From: Tetraselmis striata
Lineage: Eukaryota > Chlorophyta > Chlorodendrophyceae > Chlorodendrales > Chlorodendraceae
DNA: 64,000 nt
Direction: 5' to 3'
Assembly: GCA_006384855.1 (NCBI GenBank)
Contig: VCJN01002508.1
Span: 62,001 to 126,000 of the forward strand
The notes beneath the pieces are model-generated. The model did no database searches, had not been told where the DNA came from, and saw nothing but the letters and a program-made list of their open reading frames with translations. Positions 1 to 11,435 of this stretch are shown piece after piece (positions within the stretch are counted from its first letter, which is position 1; each line of letters opens with the position of its first letter). The translations under genes were made by a program, and so were the position numbers.

Positions 1-357
1 CGCCTCGGCGAGGCACGGCAAACAGTAAGCGGCACCGCGCTCGACGGTGCCGTGCTTGATGAGACGCTCCGGGGGCGTCAGGACGCGCCCGATAGTCGGG
101 GACAGCTCCAAATCGTCGTCCTCGTCGCTCCCCTCGTACTCCCACTCCGACCCACTACCCCCCACGTCCTAGTCCTCATCCGAGGAGAGGTCCGGGTACC
201 TGGTGCCGTCGTGGTTCGGGTAGCGGGGGTTGGTCCGGGCTGCGCGGCCAGGTTGGCTGCGGGTGGGTGCCGCGCCCCCGCCGGTGCCATCCTCCCACTC
301 GCGCTCTGCCACAGAAATACCCATCCAGGGAAACGCGACTGAGGGACTGTAAAACAC
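1..357 (-). pseudogene. acidic gag-like ORF fragment, runs off left edge
   Basis: One minus-strand frame is open from about 357 to the window edge except for a single in-frame TAG near 166-168. Upstream of the stop the peptide ends in an acidic run (LSSDED). Downstream the same frame continues with acidic and charged sequence and a CLPC motif at the left edge (AAYCLPCLAE), which could be half of a zinc knuckle. Continuous composition on both sides of the TAG suggests one former protein, perhaps a retroelement gag or transposase-associated protein. No family is recognised and the rest lies outside the window. Confidence 0.35.
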
Positions 358-459
358 ACTAGGAGAGAATCCACGAGGTAGAATATTTATTCCTAATACA
401 CATGGCTAGGTCTCCTAACCGTGAAAGGCACTTTTCCTAGGCCGAGCAAAGCGGCTGCA

Positions 460-606
460 TTATTGGTGCGAAGTTGAGGGATGAGGGTGGGTTGGCGTGC
501 GCGTACTGTACAAGGTCTTGAGGGTGGCCACGGAGATGCCGAACTGCTTGGCCTCTGAGGCCAGAGCAGCCGCGCCAGGCAGCCGAAAGTCCCGTTTTGG
601 GTCCAT
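460..606 (-). pseudogene. possible helix-turn-helix transposase remnant
   Basis: A short minus-strand ORF from an ATG at 606 reads MDPKRDFRLPG followed by AAALASEAKQFGISVATLK, the spacing of a psq/HTH-like DNA-binding helix pair (Ala-rich helix, GIS turn, second helix). It stops at 460 after a low-complexity tail. No transposase catalytic core follows, so this is at best an N-terminal fragment. The call rests on composition and is weak. Confidence 0.25.
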
Positions 607-1480
607 TGCGCCCCCGCGGGGGCCGGTGCTTCGGTTGGTTGCGGGGGGGTGGGTGGCTGTGACTGAGAATGTGGCAGGGTGACGAGTGGGTTGGCATGTA
701 CATGGCGCTTTGCCGCACCCGCACGCGTGCAGCTGAGTGGGCGGAAAACGGTATTTTGGATATAACATCTTCGGGCTGTTTTCGCACTATGGTACGGGTT
801 ACCGCGGGAAGCGATGTGCCCCGCCGCCTCCACACACATCCCACCAACACGTCCCACATGACGCACCGTCCGGCCGACCCGGCCACCGCCGACCCATACA
901 TCCTACCCCAAGCGGTTGATGCGGTGGAGGCAAAAGAGAAAGAGATCCCGGCCGTCCAGGCCGCCAACGCCCCCCCCCCCCCCCCCCCTTCCTCCCCCCA
1001 GGGCAGTAGTGCGGACCCGACCGCGCCGGCCGATCTTACCCTCCAAACCCCTCGCAGATCCGCAAAAAATCAAATGCCACAGGCAACAGGGCCCGCGCCC
1101 AGTGATGCTTTGCTCGTCAAGGCCGCAGCAAGGCCCAGCTCGTCACACACCCATGCAAAACACCCACACAGCCGCTGTCCGCGCAGACGTTGAGGGAAGC
1201 GCTGGTCGCAATCGCGGGTCCTTCTCGGATCCCACGACGACCGCGGCAGCTGCTCGAACCAAACCCACAGCGACTACCAATATCAGTACCACTGGCCGCG
1301 GGCCTCTTTTACACGGCTTGCTGTGTTGATTTTCTAATTCTGGGGAGCTGCCCTTTTTGTAATTCACATCAGTACCACTACAATTCCTGTACCAGTTCTA
1401 GTACCAGCAACTATCAGTACATGTACCAATACTCATCAGTACCGGCAGCACTACTCGAAATAATGATTACCTGTGCTAGA

Positions 1481-2795
1481 CCCACCCACCGCCGCCTGGG
1501 CGGGCCCGACGACCGTCCTCGGCCCTCGGAATCGCGGGCCCTTCCTCCGCCTCCAGCCCCGGCTGGGGATGGGGGCGGGGATCGTGCACGGGTGGCGCCT
1601 TGGTAGCCTTGGCCCCGCCCGTGCTACCACTGCCGCGGAGGAGCAGTGTGAGCGGGACACCGGCGTCTTACGTCGTTGCTGGTCCGGTCAAGTCCCCGTT
1701 CGCTGTTCTTTGAGCACAGACCCTCTCCCTTCCTGTCATGTCGGCGCCTCCATATCACATTCGGCCTAGTTCCGCTATTGGAGTGGCCCGGGATGTTGTG
1801 CTGGGAAGGGAGTTCTACGTTCGGCGGAAGGGGACGCGACCGAGCTGGCGGCGGATCTGGCGTAATCATTACATGTGCTAGACGCAACATTCAAGAAATC
1901 CACACAGAAATCCAGAAGGAAATCCAGCTACGGGCCAACAGAGGCGGGAACCGCTATGGTAGCCACCGACCATGCATCGCCACCAGCCAGCCGCCGCTCC
2001 ACGCAGTAGGGACGCTCTCCCCAGCACACAATCCCGGGCCACTCCGATAGCGGCACTAGGCCGAATGTGATGTGAAGGCGCCAACAGGAAATGAGCTTCG
2101 AAGTAGAGGTCTCGCAGCAAGGAGCGGAAGTGGGGGGTCCAACCCAGAACGGAGCGCCACGGGCGTGCAACAGACGCATGCTACCCAACGCCAGATCCGC
2201 CGCCAACTCGGTCGCGTCCTTTTCCGCCAAACGTAGAACGCCTTCCCCAACACAGCATCCCGGGCCACTCCAATAGCGGTGCTGAGCCGAATGTGATGTG
2301 GAGGCGCCAACATGACAGGAAGGGAGAAAGTGCTCAACGAGTAGGGAATGGAGAGCTGACCGGGCCAGCAACAACGTAAGACGCCGGTGTCCAGCGCGCG
2401 TTGTTCCGCCCAGCGCCAAATCCGCCGCCAGCTCGGTCGCGTCCCCTTCCGCCGAACGTAGAACTCCCTTCCCATCACAACATCCCGGGCCACTCCAATA
2501 GCGGCACTAGGCCGAATGTGATGTGGAGGCGCCGACATGACAGGAAGGGAGAGGGTCTGTGCTCAAAGAACAGCGAACGGGGACTTGACCGGACCAGCAA
2601 CGACGTAAGACGCCGGTGTCCATCTCACACTGCTCCTCCGCGGCAGTGGCAGCACGGGCGGGGCCAAGGCTCCCCAGGCGCCACCCGTGCACGATCCCCG
2701 CCCCCATCCCCAGCCGGGGCTGGAGGCGGAGGAAGGGCCCGCGATTCCGAGGGCTGAGGACGGTCGTCGGGCCCGCCCAGGCGGCGGTGGGTGGG
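1481..2795. repeat. foldback element with two ~380-bp inverted arms
   Basis: The left arm (1481-1862) reappears as its reverse complement at 2413-2795 with only scattered mismatches. The arms run from a CCCACCCACC end inward to GGCGGATCTGGCG. The ~550-bp spacer holds more partial copies of arm sequence. No transposase is visible. Length and arm size fit a foldback-type or MITE-like DNA element, or an inverted duplication of one. No target-site duplication was recognised outside the arms. Confidence 0.75.
2030..2535 (+). repeat. ~220-bp direct repeats inside the foldback element
   Basis: The motif CGGGCCACTCC-ATAGCGG-GCCGAATGTGATGTG starts near 2033, 2265 and 2486 in direct orientation, and once inverted in the left arm near 1790-1750. 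The spacing of about 220-230 bp shows that the foldback core is a short tandem array of which the right arm is the last unit. Confidence 0.7.
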
Positions 2796-2996
2796 TGGGA
2801 GGAGTGTTCTAAGATCAATCTTCATAATGATACACTTAATACACTACTCATAATAATCATAGATTCAATTTAACCATGCATTGTGGAGACGCATTTGCCA
2901 AAGATGTGAATATCTTACATTTTTGGTGTGAGCAGTATGCCCACGAGGCGTACTGTCCGCATTACAAATTGTAGCCTATATAACGGGGTGGGCGGG

Positions 2997-3022
2997 TTGC
3001 GCCAGCTGGCGAGCTGGCGCAA
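2997..3022. repeat. perfect short hairpin (11-bp arms, 4-nt loop)
   Basis: TTGCGCCAGCT and AGCTGGCGCAA flank a GGCG loop. It lies just 5' (plus strand) of the recombinase relic and could be a terminal structure of that element. The function is unknown. Confidence 0.7.
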
Positions 3023-3266
3023 AGGCAGAAAGTGGACTCCACTCGTGATGGTGCGGGTGCGTCATGTAGTAGGGCTGTCGCATGATGTCGCTAGCGCCGC
3101 TGGACATCGGGAAGTCCAAGGGGTACGCGTATCTCAAGTATAGGTAGCTAACATTCAAACTAGAATCTTAACTAACGTTATCAGTACCGGTGAGAGAGTA
3201 GTCCGGTGTAATCAAACCTCGATATTACCAGTATACCCATTAAATCATTGTGGGGCCGCATTTGCC

Positions 3267-3295
3267 ATCATGCCGCCCATGGGCGGGCATGATGT
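3267..3295. repeat. palindrome at the 3' end of the recombinase relic
   Basis: CATCATGCC, a GCCCATGGGC core and GGGCATGATG form a near-perfect 29-nt palindrome just below the minus-strand recombinase relic. It may be an element end or a 3' processing structure; neither can be decided from sequence. Confidence 0.65.
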
Positions 3296-3573
3296 CGCCG
3301 GCGGCCCACCCCAAGGGGTAAGCCAGCCGAAGAGCTGTCACGATGCCGCACACGGCAGCGCCGTGGGATTGATGTAGTCGAGCACGATGCTAGACAACTC
3401 CGCCAACCGCCAAAGTGCTTGATTTTCTGCAGCACCACGCCGATCGCGTACGCCGCATCAGTGGCCACGCCTTTGCGGAAAGAGTGTGACGTCCACACAA
3501 ACCCGGGAGGCGGTGCTCCTCCAACATATGTGCGACCAGCTGCAACCAGTATGAAACGATGGCCGATGTCCAC
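3296..3573 (-). pseudogene. DIRS-type tyrosine recombinase, C-terminal relic
   Basis: The minus strand encodes SHSFRKGVATDAAYAIG then IKHFGGW, the HxxR and GGW boxes of DIRS-order tyrosine recombinases. After GGW a frameshift is needed to reach SSIVLDYINPTALP, which carries the expected catalytic tyrosine. A TGA then precedes QLFGWLTP, the usual C-terminal motif of these enzymes. The order of motifs is right but the frame is broken at least twice, so this is inactive. The RT, RNase H and gag parts were not found nearby. Confidence 0.75.
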
Positions 3574-3599
3574 GATGCCGCCGGCTCGTCATGGGTCAC

Positions 3600-5700
3600 T
3601 GCCCACCGGGATGCTGGGAGATGGCAAGCTCGGCTATAACGGACGCTTTTATATCTACCCGTGCACTACCACACAAAATAAGGGCATACACATCGACGGG
3701 TGAACAAGTAACCCGTACCGCTTAGCGGCAACGGTAGCCAGAACATCAATTAGGAAAGGAGGAAACCCCGTAAACTAGTTTACAACATTACGGGTGCCGA
3801 CGCAGTTTGAAGAACGTGAATAATATATGTAATGTAGAAATCGGGTTGCCAGCGTTGTAGCGTTTCCAAACTATATCAATTATTCATATAGAAGACGTAA
3901 GGGTCGAAGGATACAGAAGACGCTAGTGTAACGCATAACGAAGCGAATAATGGGATATGATTGGCTGATATTTTTCGCTCTCCGCTAAATCAATCACCAA
4001 TTATATATTACGCTATCGAACGCCGGGCACTTGCACGTGTACAGTTAAATGTACACTTGTACAATAATGTCTTAGAATTCTAAGCAAAATGTGCTGAGTT
4101 TTTGTCCTTTCGACTAGCCAGCCTGGCATATAACTTCTAACACCAGTTGCCGTCGATGGTTGTTAGAAGTTGGCGGCGAGATAAACCGCGGCGGGGCGGC
4201 GGCACTTTGCATCACTATATATTCGCCATTTCGCGCAGATTCCCAAGCGACACGCGCCATGTCGCTCGAGACTATGACGCATGTTCAAGTGGCGTTCGGC
4301 GCTCTCCCATGTTGCTGTCAAGTCCATATATCGCGCAGGGCGCGCCCATAGGGGCCTACTGAGGCAGTTGTGCTGACTGGGGTCGGGACTAGGCGGGCGG
4401 CTGGACGCCTGTATAGATTTTCACGTCCTCCATAGCTGCCGGGGCTGTCATACGGATGCGAGTCGGATGGTCTTGTATTGGGATCCATACCTCAAAACTC
4501 GCCCAGTAAACCACCTCGTAGCTTCTTTGACATGCTCAAACCGTGTCGAGTGGGTAGTTCAACCGTCGAGAAAATATCGGCAAGCAACTGTACACGTCTA
4601 CCGTTGAGGATCCCTTATGAACCGACTGCGAGATGCGCACCACCGACCCCGTGCCGCCACATGTACCTTCCCCATGACCAAAACGACTCGTAAAATGGAG
4701 CTGGCGCCCACATCAGCTCGCCCATTGCGCGCCCCACGACAAATACACTTGAATAGGCGCTAATCTGGGCAGGGAGACTTCTCACTTTCCACCCGGCCCT
4801 TAACACCGGGCGAAGTACTGCGTATGTACTAAATCCGGGCGAGCCGGCGCGCCTACTGGTACAGGTATCGTGATCCTCCTGCGAAACGGTAGGTGGACAT
4901 GTCCCACTAGGAGGAATTTGGTTAAAATGGCCGGCTTTGCGCCAAGAGACCATGGTTGCGATTCCTCCTAGTGCCACATGTCCAAGTGGAGCATTCTTGG
5001 GCAATATATGTGGTACCCACACGAGGTGGGTAGGGCAGGTGGTCAGGGTATGGAGTCCCTACCACCCGCGACCCTAGGGCAGAGAGACCCTAGGGTGTGC
5101 TAGGGTTCGGCCGAGCCCTACACGCGGCACTGCACCTTGCGCGGTGGCAGCTGCCGTCGCACGAGGCTAGGGCCGCGTGAAGCCCTAGAGTGAAGGCTAG
5201 GGCTTCCGGGGCCCTAGCGTGTGCGAAAAAGCACGCGATCGCGGCCATGGCAAGGCGTCTGCACGTCACGCGAAGTGCTAATCGCACGCGGGCCGTGCGC
5301 GCACCGCACCAGACGCATTGCGCACTGCCCTTGTCTAATTGTACTCATTAAGTCCTATACTACTACTCGGCCGCGGCTACAGTGAGTCTTGTGCCTTGTA
5401 CCAGCAGCAGTACAGTACTTCGTCTTCTGCAAGTAGTCTACCTTAGGGGTCCCTGTTAGAGGTCCGGATTCGAGGTACTATCTGAGTTTCCCTTAGAAGT
5501 CCCGCCGAGGTGTGCTTGGGCGGGTCTCTGATCTCGGGTATGTATGTCTCCTTGCGCCTCGCTCCGGGCTATGCCCATGGTATGGAACCCTAACCAATCA
5601 GGTGCCCTGCCTGTGGTCTCAACCGGGTATGGAACCCTAGCTTTAACCCTAGCCGACCCGGAAGGGCTTGGCTGTCCCGTCCTTCATGCGCACGCGGATA
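3600..5700. other. non-coding stretch, AT-rich then CTAGGG-rich
   Basis: No convincing ORF. The 3700-4100 part is AT-rich. Around 5070-5220 there is a cluster of CCCTAG/CTAGGG hexamers on both strands, and around 5585-5655 further ACCCTA motifs. Nothing else was identified apart from the 4895-4983 hairpin. Confidence 0.5.
4895..4983. repeat. inverted repeat, 23-nt arms, ~43-nt loop
   Basis: GGACATGTCCCACTAGGAGG (from 4895) pairs with its inverted copy ending at 4983 (CCTCCTAGTGCCACATGTCC), with about one mismatch. No gene or terminator context explains it. Confidence 0.65.
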
Positions 5701-7656
5701 TGACGGATGCTGCGGCATGACCGTCCGACGACCGGACGACCCACCACCATGCCAACTTCCGGCTTGCGCACACAGTGGCGTGAAGAGCAGGCCCTCCAGG
5801 AGGACACCACCACAGCCAGCATGGACACAGACAGATCTGAGGAGAAACATGCGCCGGGGTCGGCACCTTTCTGGCCGCGCTACGAGGCGGCAAAGTGCAA
5901 CAACCAGCGATCCGCACGGTCGCAACTGTAAAAAAATTCGCAGGCCCCCAACTCCCACCAGCAACCCGCCGCCACATACGCGTGCTACAACGCCCATCCC
6001 ACCTACTACTTCTCACCCGCCTCCCCGCCGGCACAGACGATAGATGCCACCCATGTGGCCCTAATGTTCGGCGATTTGGTGGCCCAGCACCAAGCTATGG
6101 ACGAGAAGTCGCGCGGCCGGACTGTGACGAACCTGATCCGCACCCTCAGCCCCAAAATCGGCGTTTAAATACTACAAGCAAACGTCAGAGTAGTGACTCG
6201 CCGTCCCCCAAACCCACCGCCGCCGATCCCGCTGCACCGAGCGGCACTAGGCTCCCCACCACCACCGGGTCCGTCATCCTACGCTTGGCCCGCAGAGAAA
6301 CAGCCATGAGCGTTCTACATACCCAATGGACAGGAGAAGGCACAGCGATCCTCGACCGCAAGGGCCGCCGATGCTCCACCCGCCTGCTCGGGGCGCCGCA
6401 CCTCGACGACATCGAGCGACCGGTACACCAGGTGTGGCTTCGCTCCCCCTCGTTCAGAGGCATCACGGAGGCCGACATGTGGCTGCGCCTGGCGGAAGGC
6501 CTTCTCCCAGCGTACGACCAACCCCAGCCAAGCGAAGCGGCGACAGACCAACCGGCGGCGACACCCGCAGACGTCCTGGCACTCGCTGGAGTGAGAGCCT
6601 AGGCCGAGTACGAGGCCGACACATACGCAGACGACGCCGTCATCTGCCCCCCGACCCGCACACTACTGGCCCTCCTGGAGGTCCGCGAGGTATGGAAAGC
6701 CCGCCGCTCAGCCGACTGCGTGCGCCTTGAACTCCTCGATCCTCAAGCGACGCGCCTACTCCATGACGTGTGCCGCGACGCAGTACTGGCGCTGCCGTTT
6801 GCTTGGCGACCAATCGCAAGGCCGAGTAGTGATCCAAGTCACAGTAGAACACAGCGAGGACCGAGAGGACCAGCCAACCACCCCACCCCCAGGAGTACTC
6901 CCCCCGGCGCCATCCACCCATCCATCCGGCGCTAAGCAGTTCTTCCGATGCGCACTGACGGCCAAAGCGATCTTCACCGGCCCCATGGCCAACCTGGAGC
7001 TGCCGACGGTGGAGCACCTGACGTACGGAGGCCATCGCAGCTACCATCAGCCAGCGCATCGACACACCTCCAGAGCTGCAACACGCGCAGTGGCTGACGG
7101 ACATCATGACAGCTGCCGGAGTCGAGATGTACCACCACCACACCGAGCCGACACTGCTGCGCGTGGGAGACGTCAACCTATGATCCATCTCCCTCGACCA
7201 AAAAGACGAGGAGTTCGCGGACACCCTGCGCCTGGCAGTGGCCCTCACTTCCCTTGTCGCACTACTGCGGGCAATACGCCTTTGCACCATCGTCATCTAC
7301 CTCACGGAGTCCGAGTTCGACCCCTCGGAGCTGCTCATGCACCCCTTCAGCCAGACGATCCGGGAGGCGGGAGAACTGGGAGGCAACACTGGTCACAACC
7401 AGATCCGACGCGCAACGATAGGCCTGCGAAAGAAGGCCCGGAAGACCGCCCCAACGTCCCTCGCCCTGCGAGCCACCGGACGCCCAATCTACACCCTCGC
7501 CCTGCAGCGGACCGCCCACCACCACAGCATCATCGGTGGCACCCGCAGCACCGACAGAATAGACCAGTGGCGCAAGACAGTGTCGACAGCGTGCGGGAAG
7601 ATCAAGGCCGCGCCAGCTCCGCACTCGTCGAAACGGGGTCCGCCTAACCGCGTTTA
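5700..7656 (+). pseudogene. decayed element ORF, unknown family
   Basis: A protein-like plus-strand reading can be followed across most of this interval but changes frame near 7030 and meets TAG at about 6600 and TGA at about 7181. Recognisable continuous blocks include SVLHTQWTGEGTAILDRKG, then AEYEADTYADDAVICPPTRT directly after the TAG, and near the end ESEFDPSELLMHPFSQTIRE and a KKARKTAPTSLALRATG basic block. No catalytic motif is recognised. The last ~37 bp (7620-7656) recur inverted at 13592-13627, which suggests a transposon end. Probably a gag-like or accessory transposon gene. Confidence 0.4.
7620..7656 (+). repeat. element-end sequence, right-end copy
   Basis: CACTCGTCGAAACGGGGTCC and the following CGCCTAACCG match, in reverse complement, the sequence at 13592-13627 with few differences. 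This is consistent with a shared terminal repeat of two elements facing in opposite directions. Confidence 0.6.
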
Positions 7657-8220
7657 ACGACTACCAGGCGCGAGTAGTCGCCTGTATATATCGCGTCTAA
7701 CGTTAGGCGTCACAGTACTTTAAACTTGGCGGTAAGGATGAGTACGGCAACGGGGCCCTGCATCAAAGTACTATAGCGAGTAGCGGGTACTCGGTAGTCA
7801 CGAGTGCACAAAGTACGACACGAGTACACGAGTCACTGTACTTTACGGGAATCGCCGCCCTTCATATATGCTATTAGGCGCGCGCCTCCTCACGAGTACG
7901 CGCGGAAGATACCCGCGTGATGACGAGTGATGATGACGAGCAAGCGGGGCAGTACGGTACTGGTCGATACACAACAAAGGCTGCCAAAATTCATTACACG
8001 GTAGTCACGGTTGGTTTTGTGATTTAATAAAGGTGAGGTGCCAGGCTGGATCAGCGGCCAATGAGCGTCGAGCTTCGGGATGTGGTTGAGCGGACATGGG
8101 ATCCTAATCCTAGCTGGCAAAGTTAACGTCAAGGCACCGGACATTTTCGGATTTATGGCGGAGGGGTCGGCAACTGCATAAAGTATTAGGGAAATACTAG
8201 AAATTTAATTACAATGGGTC
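7657..8220. other. non-coding, GTACT-rich spacer
   Basis: No ORF of note. The stretch is rich in AGTAC/GTACT tetra- and pentamers of low complexity, also seen around 13.5, 33.5 and 35.6 kb. Nothing else identified. Confidence 0.4.
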
Positions 8221-8222
8221 TA

Positions 8223-9142
8223 CTACCGCCCCCGGCCCGTGCCCGCCCCCACTGGCCTGCGGCCGGCGGGCTCCGCTGCCGCCGGCTTCTTCCTGGCGCC
8301 GGCATGTGGAGTTATGCCCGCTGTCGGCTCGGGTGCTGACTGCCCCTTGTTGCCCGCAGATACTTCTGCGGGCATGCTATTCATGGCAGCTGCTGCCATC
8401 TGCTGCGCCCCGCGGCTACGGAGCTTGTTTGACAGGGCTGGCATGATGCCGCCGCGCGCTCCCGTTGCGCTTGCTTCCTCTGGCGTCCAGCCTGCATCCT
8501 CGCAGTAGCGTCCTGAAGCGCCGGGGATCTAGCCGCACGGGGAACATGAGCTCGTCGAGCGAGCGGGGGAGGGGGGCTGTAGCCGGTAGACAGGTCTTGC
8601 ACCGGAGCGCCGTTCTGGTCGATTCCGGACTGCGGTAGTGATGCAAGAAAAAAGACTAAGTCGCCGACACTCGGGCAGCGACAACATCAGCAGCTACACG
8701 ATGAGCAGGTAAACCGGCCGGCAAGCGCACCTTTGCACTGGGGATGCAAGGAACCCTTGCTGCATGCGTCGGCTTCATCGATTTTAGCATGGCAGCTTGC
8801 TCCTCCTCCACGGTCAATTAGGGTGGGCAGACGGGCCGTTCAGCTTGACCAGTCAAAAACGCTCGACGTGTCATCGGCGCTGACTGTCGTGAGGTAGTAG
8901 CGCAGGGGCGGGCCGCGCGGGAAAGGCGGGGGCTCGCGTGCTCCTCTCGGCAGCATGATATCTTCCCAAGACGCGTCATCCGTCCCGGCAGCGGCATGGA
9001 AGGTGCTGACGGAGGCCATGGTGGCACGGGGGGCGAGCTGGGCGATCTGCTCTTCATGCGAAGCGGTCAGCACAAATAGGCGAAGCAGCGAGCGAGGAAG
9101 TGCCGAAGAGTGAAAGTGCGCGCGCGGCTGGTGGCTATTCAC
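8223..9142 (-). CDS. hypothetical minus-strand ORFs (weak)
   Basis: Two minus-strand ORFs lie head to tail: 8840-9142 (up to 100 aa; a second ATG gives MASVSTFHAAAGTDDASWED) and 8223-8444 (73 aa, Ala/Pro/Arg-rich, ending GAGTGRGR). A TGTAA motif sits about ten bases after the second stop, where a chlorophyte poly(A) signal would be expected, so the two may be exons of one gene. No homology is recognised and no splice join could be fixed. Confidence 0.25.
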
Positions 9143-9149
9143 GTACTTT

Positions 9150-10920
9150 ATATCATTGCATCAGTCTGGAGTAGTAATGGTACCTCGGTACCCGGGGCGT
9201 CACAATAACATTTTCAATGACACTACGATGCATCTGCTGTTGTGTGTAATGCACAACGCGTTTCACATTAATCTTATTGCTGAACATATTACATGCATAT
9301 CAACATACATACAACAAATGACATGAAATTCACAGAAGTACAGATGTGTATAACGGCAGACAAATGCAAACCACGAGACGGTCATCACGAGACGTCGAGC
9401 ACGATAGGTGGTAGAGCTGCCCCCCGGTGGGCAGCTGCAGGTGGTAATGGTCCTTGTGACAACGAAGTAGCAGTAGGAGGCGCCAGAGACGCGCCGGGAC
9501 GAGCCGCGCAAACGCCTCACAATGCGACCATAGCAAACGTTGCTGCAGCACAATTAGGGCGAGGGCAACGAGCTTTCTCAAAACACCGGCGGATGAGCGG
9601 CGCCATCCCCTAACGGACCCATTACGCGTGTAGATACGGAAAAACACAGTGTGTAACGATCGTTGATGCCGCGACGCCATGTTGCGAGGACACGCGGTCC
9701 GGGTTGACGTGTCTTGCTGGACAACAAGTGCTTGTCCCGACCACACGGACGTCCTCCTCCGCCCGCGCCGATTTATTGCGGTAGGCGTAGTAGGTGTCGT
9801 CGTTGACAACCGTGGCGAGCAGCGACCATGGCGCCGAGCGCGTCCACCTCACCTAACCTCAAGAGTAGAATATTGCGAGAGGGTGCTCCACTGCTGGAGC
9901 CAGCGAAGGCACGTACTGCGACTCGGCTTCGGGTGCTGAGGTTTACCCCCCCCCCCCCCCCCCTCAGCACCATAACGCAACGGGGACACGCCCCCATCTC
10001 CAATTCCTTACCGTGCGCATCGCCACCCGAAACGTCCCAGCTGCAAAGCCAGGGCAAAAACGGAAAACGACTTCGGACGCACGAGTAGAAGAAACCTCGA
10101 TAACTACCGAGGGGTTGTCTATCGCTGCTTGATGATGTAACGCGTGTGCGCGGCACGACGACTCACTACCGGGAAAAGGAACCTCGGTGCGGACTTTATC
10201 AGCCTCAGCCTGATGTGTATAACGGCAAAGACAAATGCAAACTTTTGTGTCAACATCGGTTGATAATACCTGCTCGCGACGATATTGCAGTACACCGCGG
10301 CATCCATGCGTAACATTGACCCATATTGTCAGTATCAGAAAAAATATGTTGTGAGTGTGTCAGGAAATTATTTAGTGAAGCAGGCATGTGCAAGCATAAT
10401 GCAGATTGGCCATGTTTCGTAAGATAGTATTGCTTAACATTACATTTGGAAACCCCAGACCCAACCGACGCCTATATGTATCATGCGCTGGCCATACTAC
10501 GCAACTGCTCCCGCAACATATGGATATGCTCAATTCACACACGCCACGGTTGCTGCGTATGTGCTACTACTGCATGGCATCAACACCGCCATCATCCTCA
10601 TCGAGGGCGGTGATGTCGTAGGCATGGGAGTGCTTCAAGTAGGAGCACCACCCGTGCCGGGCTGCACTATCAGCATCGGCGCAAAGTGCAGGAAAGGAAC
10701 AACAACATGTAAGATGCTTCAGCAATAATATATAACACAGGTGGCCCATCACCTGATCATCTGCCTCGGCACAGCGTCACCAGCGGCCCTTTGCCGCCGC
10801 CCCCTGCCGGCAATGTTGATGGCCTCTGTCCATGTGACAAGTCTGCCATGCACAATCCTGGGCGGGAAGACAAAGTCCTGCTGGAAGACAGTGTTGATCG
10901 GGCCCTCTCACAGTCCAGTG
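9150..10920. other. no convincing gene; C-run at 9949-9963
   Basis: Overlapping minus-strand ORFs at 9330-10156 have no recognisable motif. A near-identical stretch (TGTGTATAACGGCA then GACAAATGCAAAC) occurs at 9346 and again at 10213 in direct orientation, which may mark a degraded retroelement. The 10.5-10.75 kb part holds a short plus-strand ORF with no support beyond being open. Confidence 0.35.
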
Positions 10921-11037
10921 CTCATAGGCGTTGATAGCACGCATCTCCAACTGCAAACACAACGGGAGGCGAAGTCATCGCGCTGTTTTTGAGGTGGCGC
11001 TCAGCGACAACGAAATAAGTTACCTTGACCTACAAGC

Positions 11038-11435
11038 TACGGGCAGCTACAAAGGTATTCTTCGCAGCCTTCATGGACATCGCGGCAGCAAAGGACATCA
11101 CTCCGTGCATGAAGTTGCATGACGGCAATTTCCCGATGGATAGAACTGCATGGCAACCTTGACGCACTGAGTGCTCAGTGCATGGAGCACTGCACATGGA
11201 GATCAAGGAGGGCTTCCGCAACGGCAGCAACCAACAGCCCCAGGACCTGCTCAAGTTCGGCAAGGTGATGCTCTCCAGGATTGGCCAAGTCACGACGCGC
11301 AGCACCTTGATCGCGCACCACCGTGACATGCATGGACCAGCCCATCGTGCACAGCCCCACCTGCCCAAGGCAAAGGCGTGTGCCGTGAAGGCAGAGATGG
11401 CAGAGAAAGCGGCGACGAAGCGAAGGAAGATGTGA
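11038..11435 (+). pseudogene. 3' part of an unidentified element gene
   Basis: Two coherent plus-strand blocks are visible: FAAFMDIAAAKDITPCMKL with its short continuation up to a TGA near 11162, and from about 11196 EIKEGFRNGSNQQPQDLLKF through to a lysine-rich end (KAATKRRKM) with its stop at 11433-11435. They are in different frames and could be exons or a frameshifted gene. The stop lies only about 15 bp from the stop of a minus-strand ORF, so the two genes converge. The protein is unrecognised; the basic tail suits a nuclear, possibly transposon-encoded protein. Confidence 0.35.
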
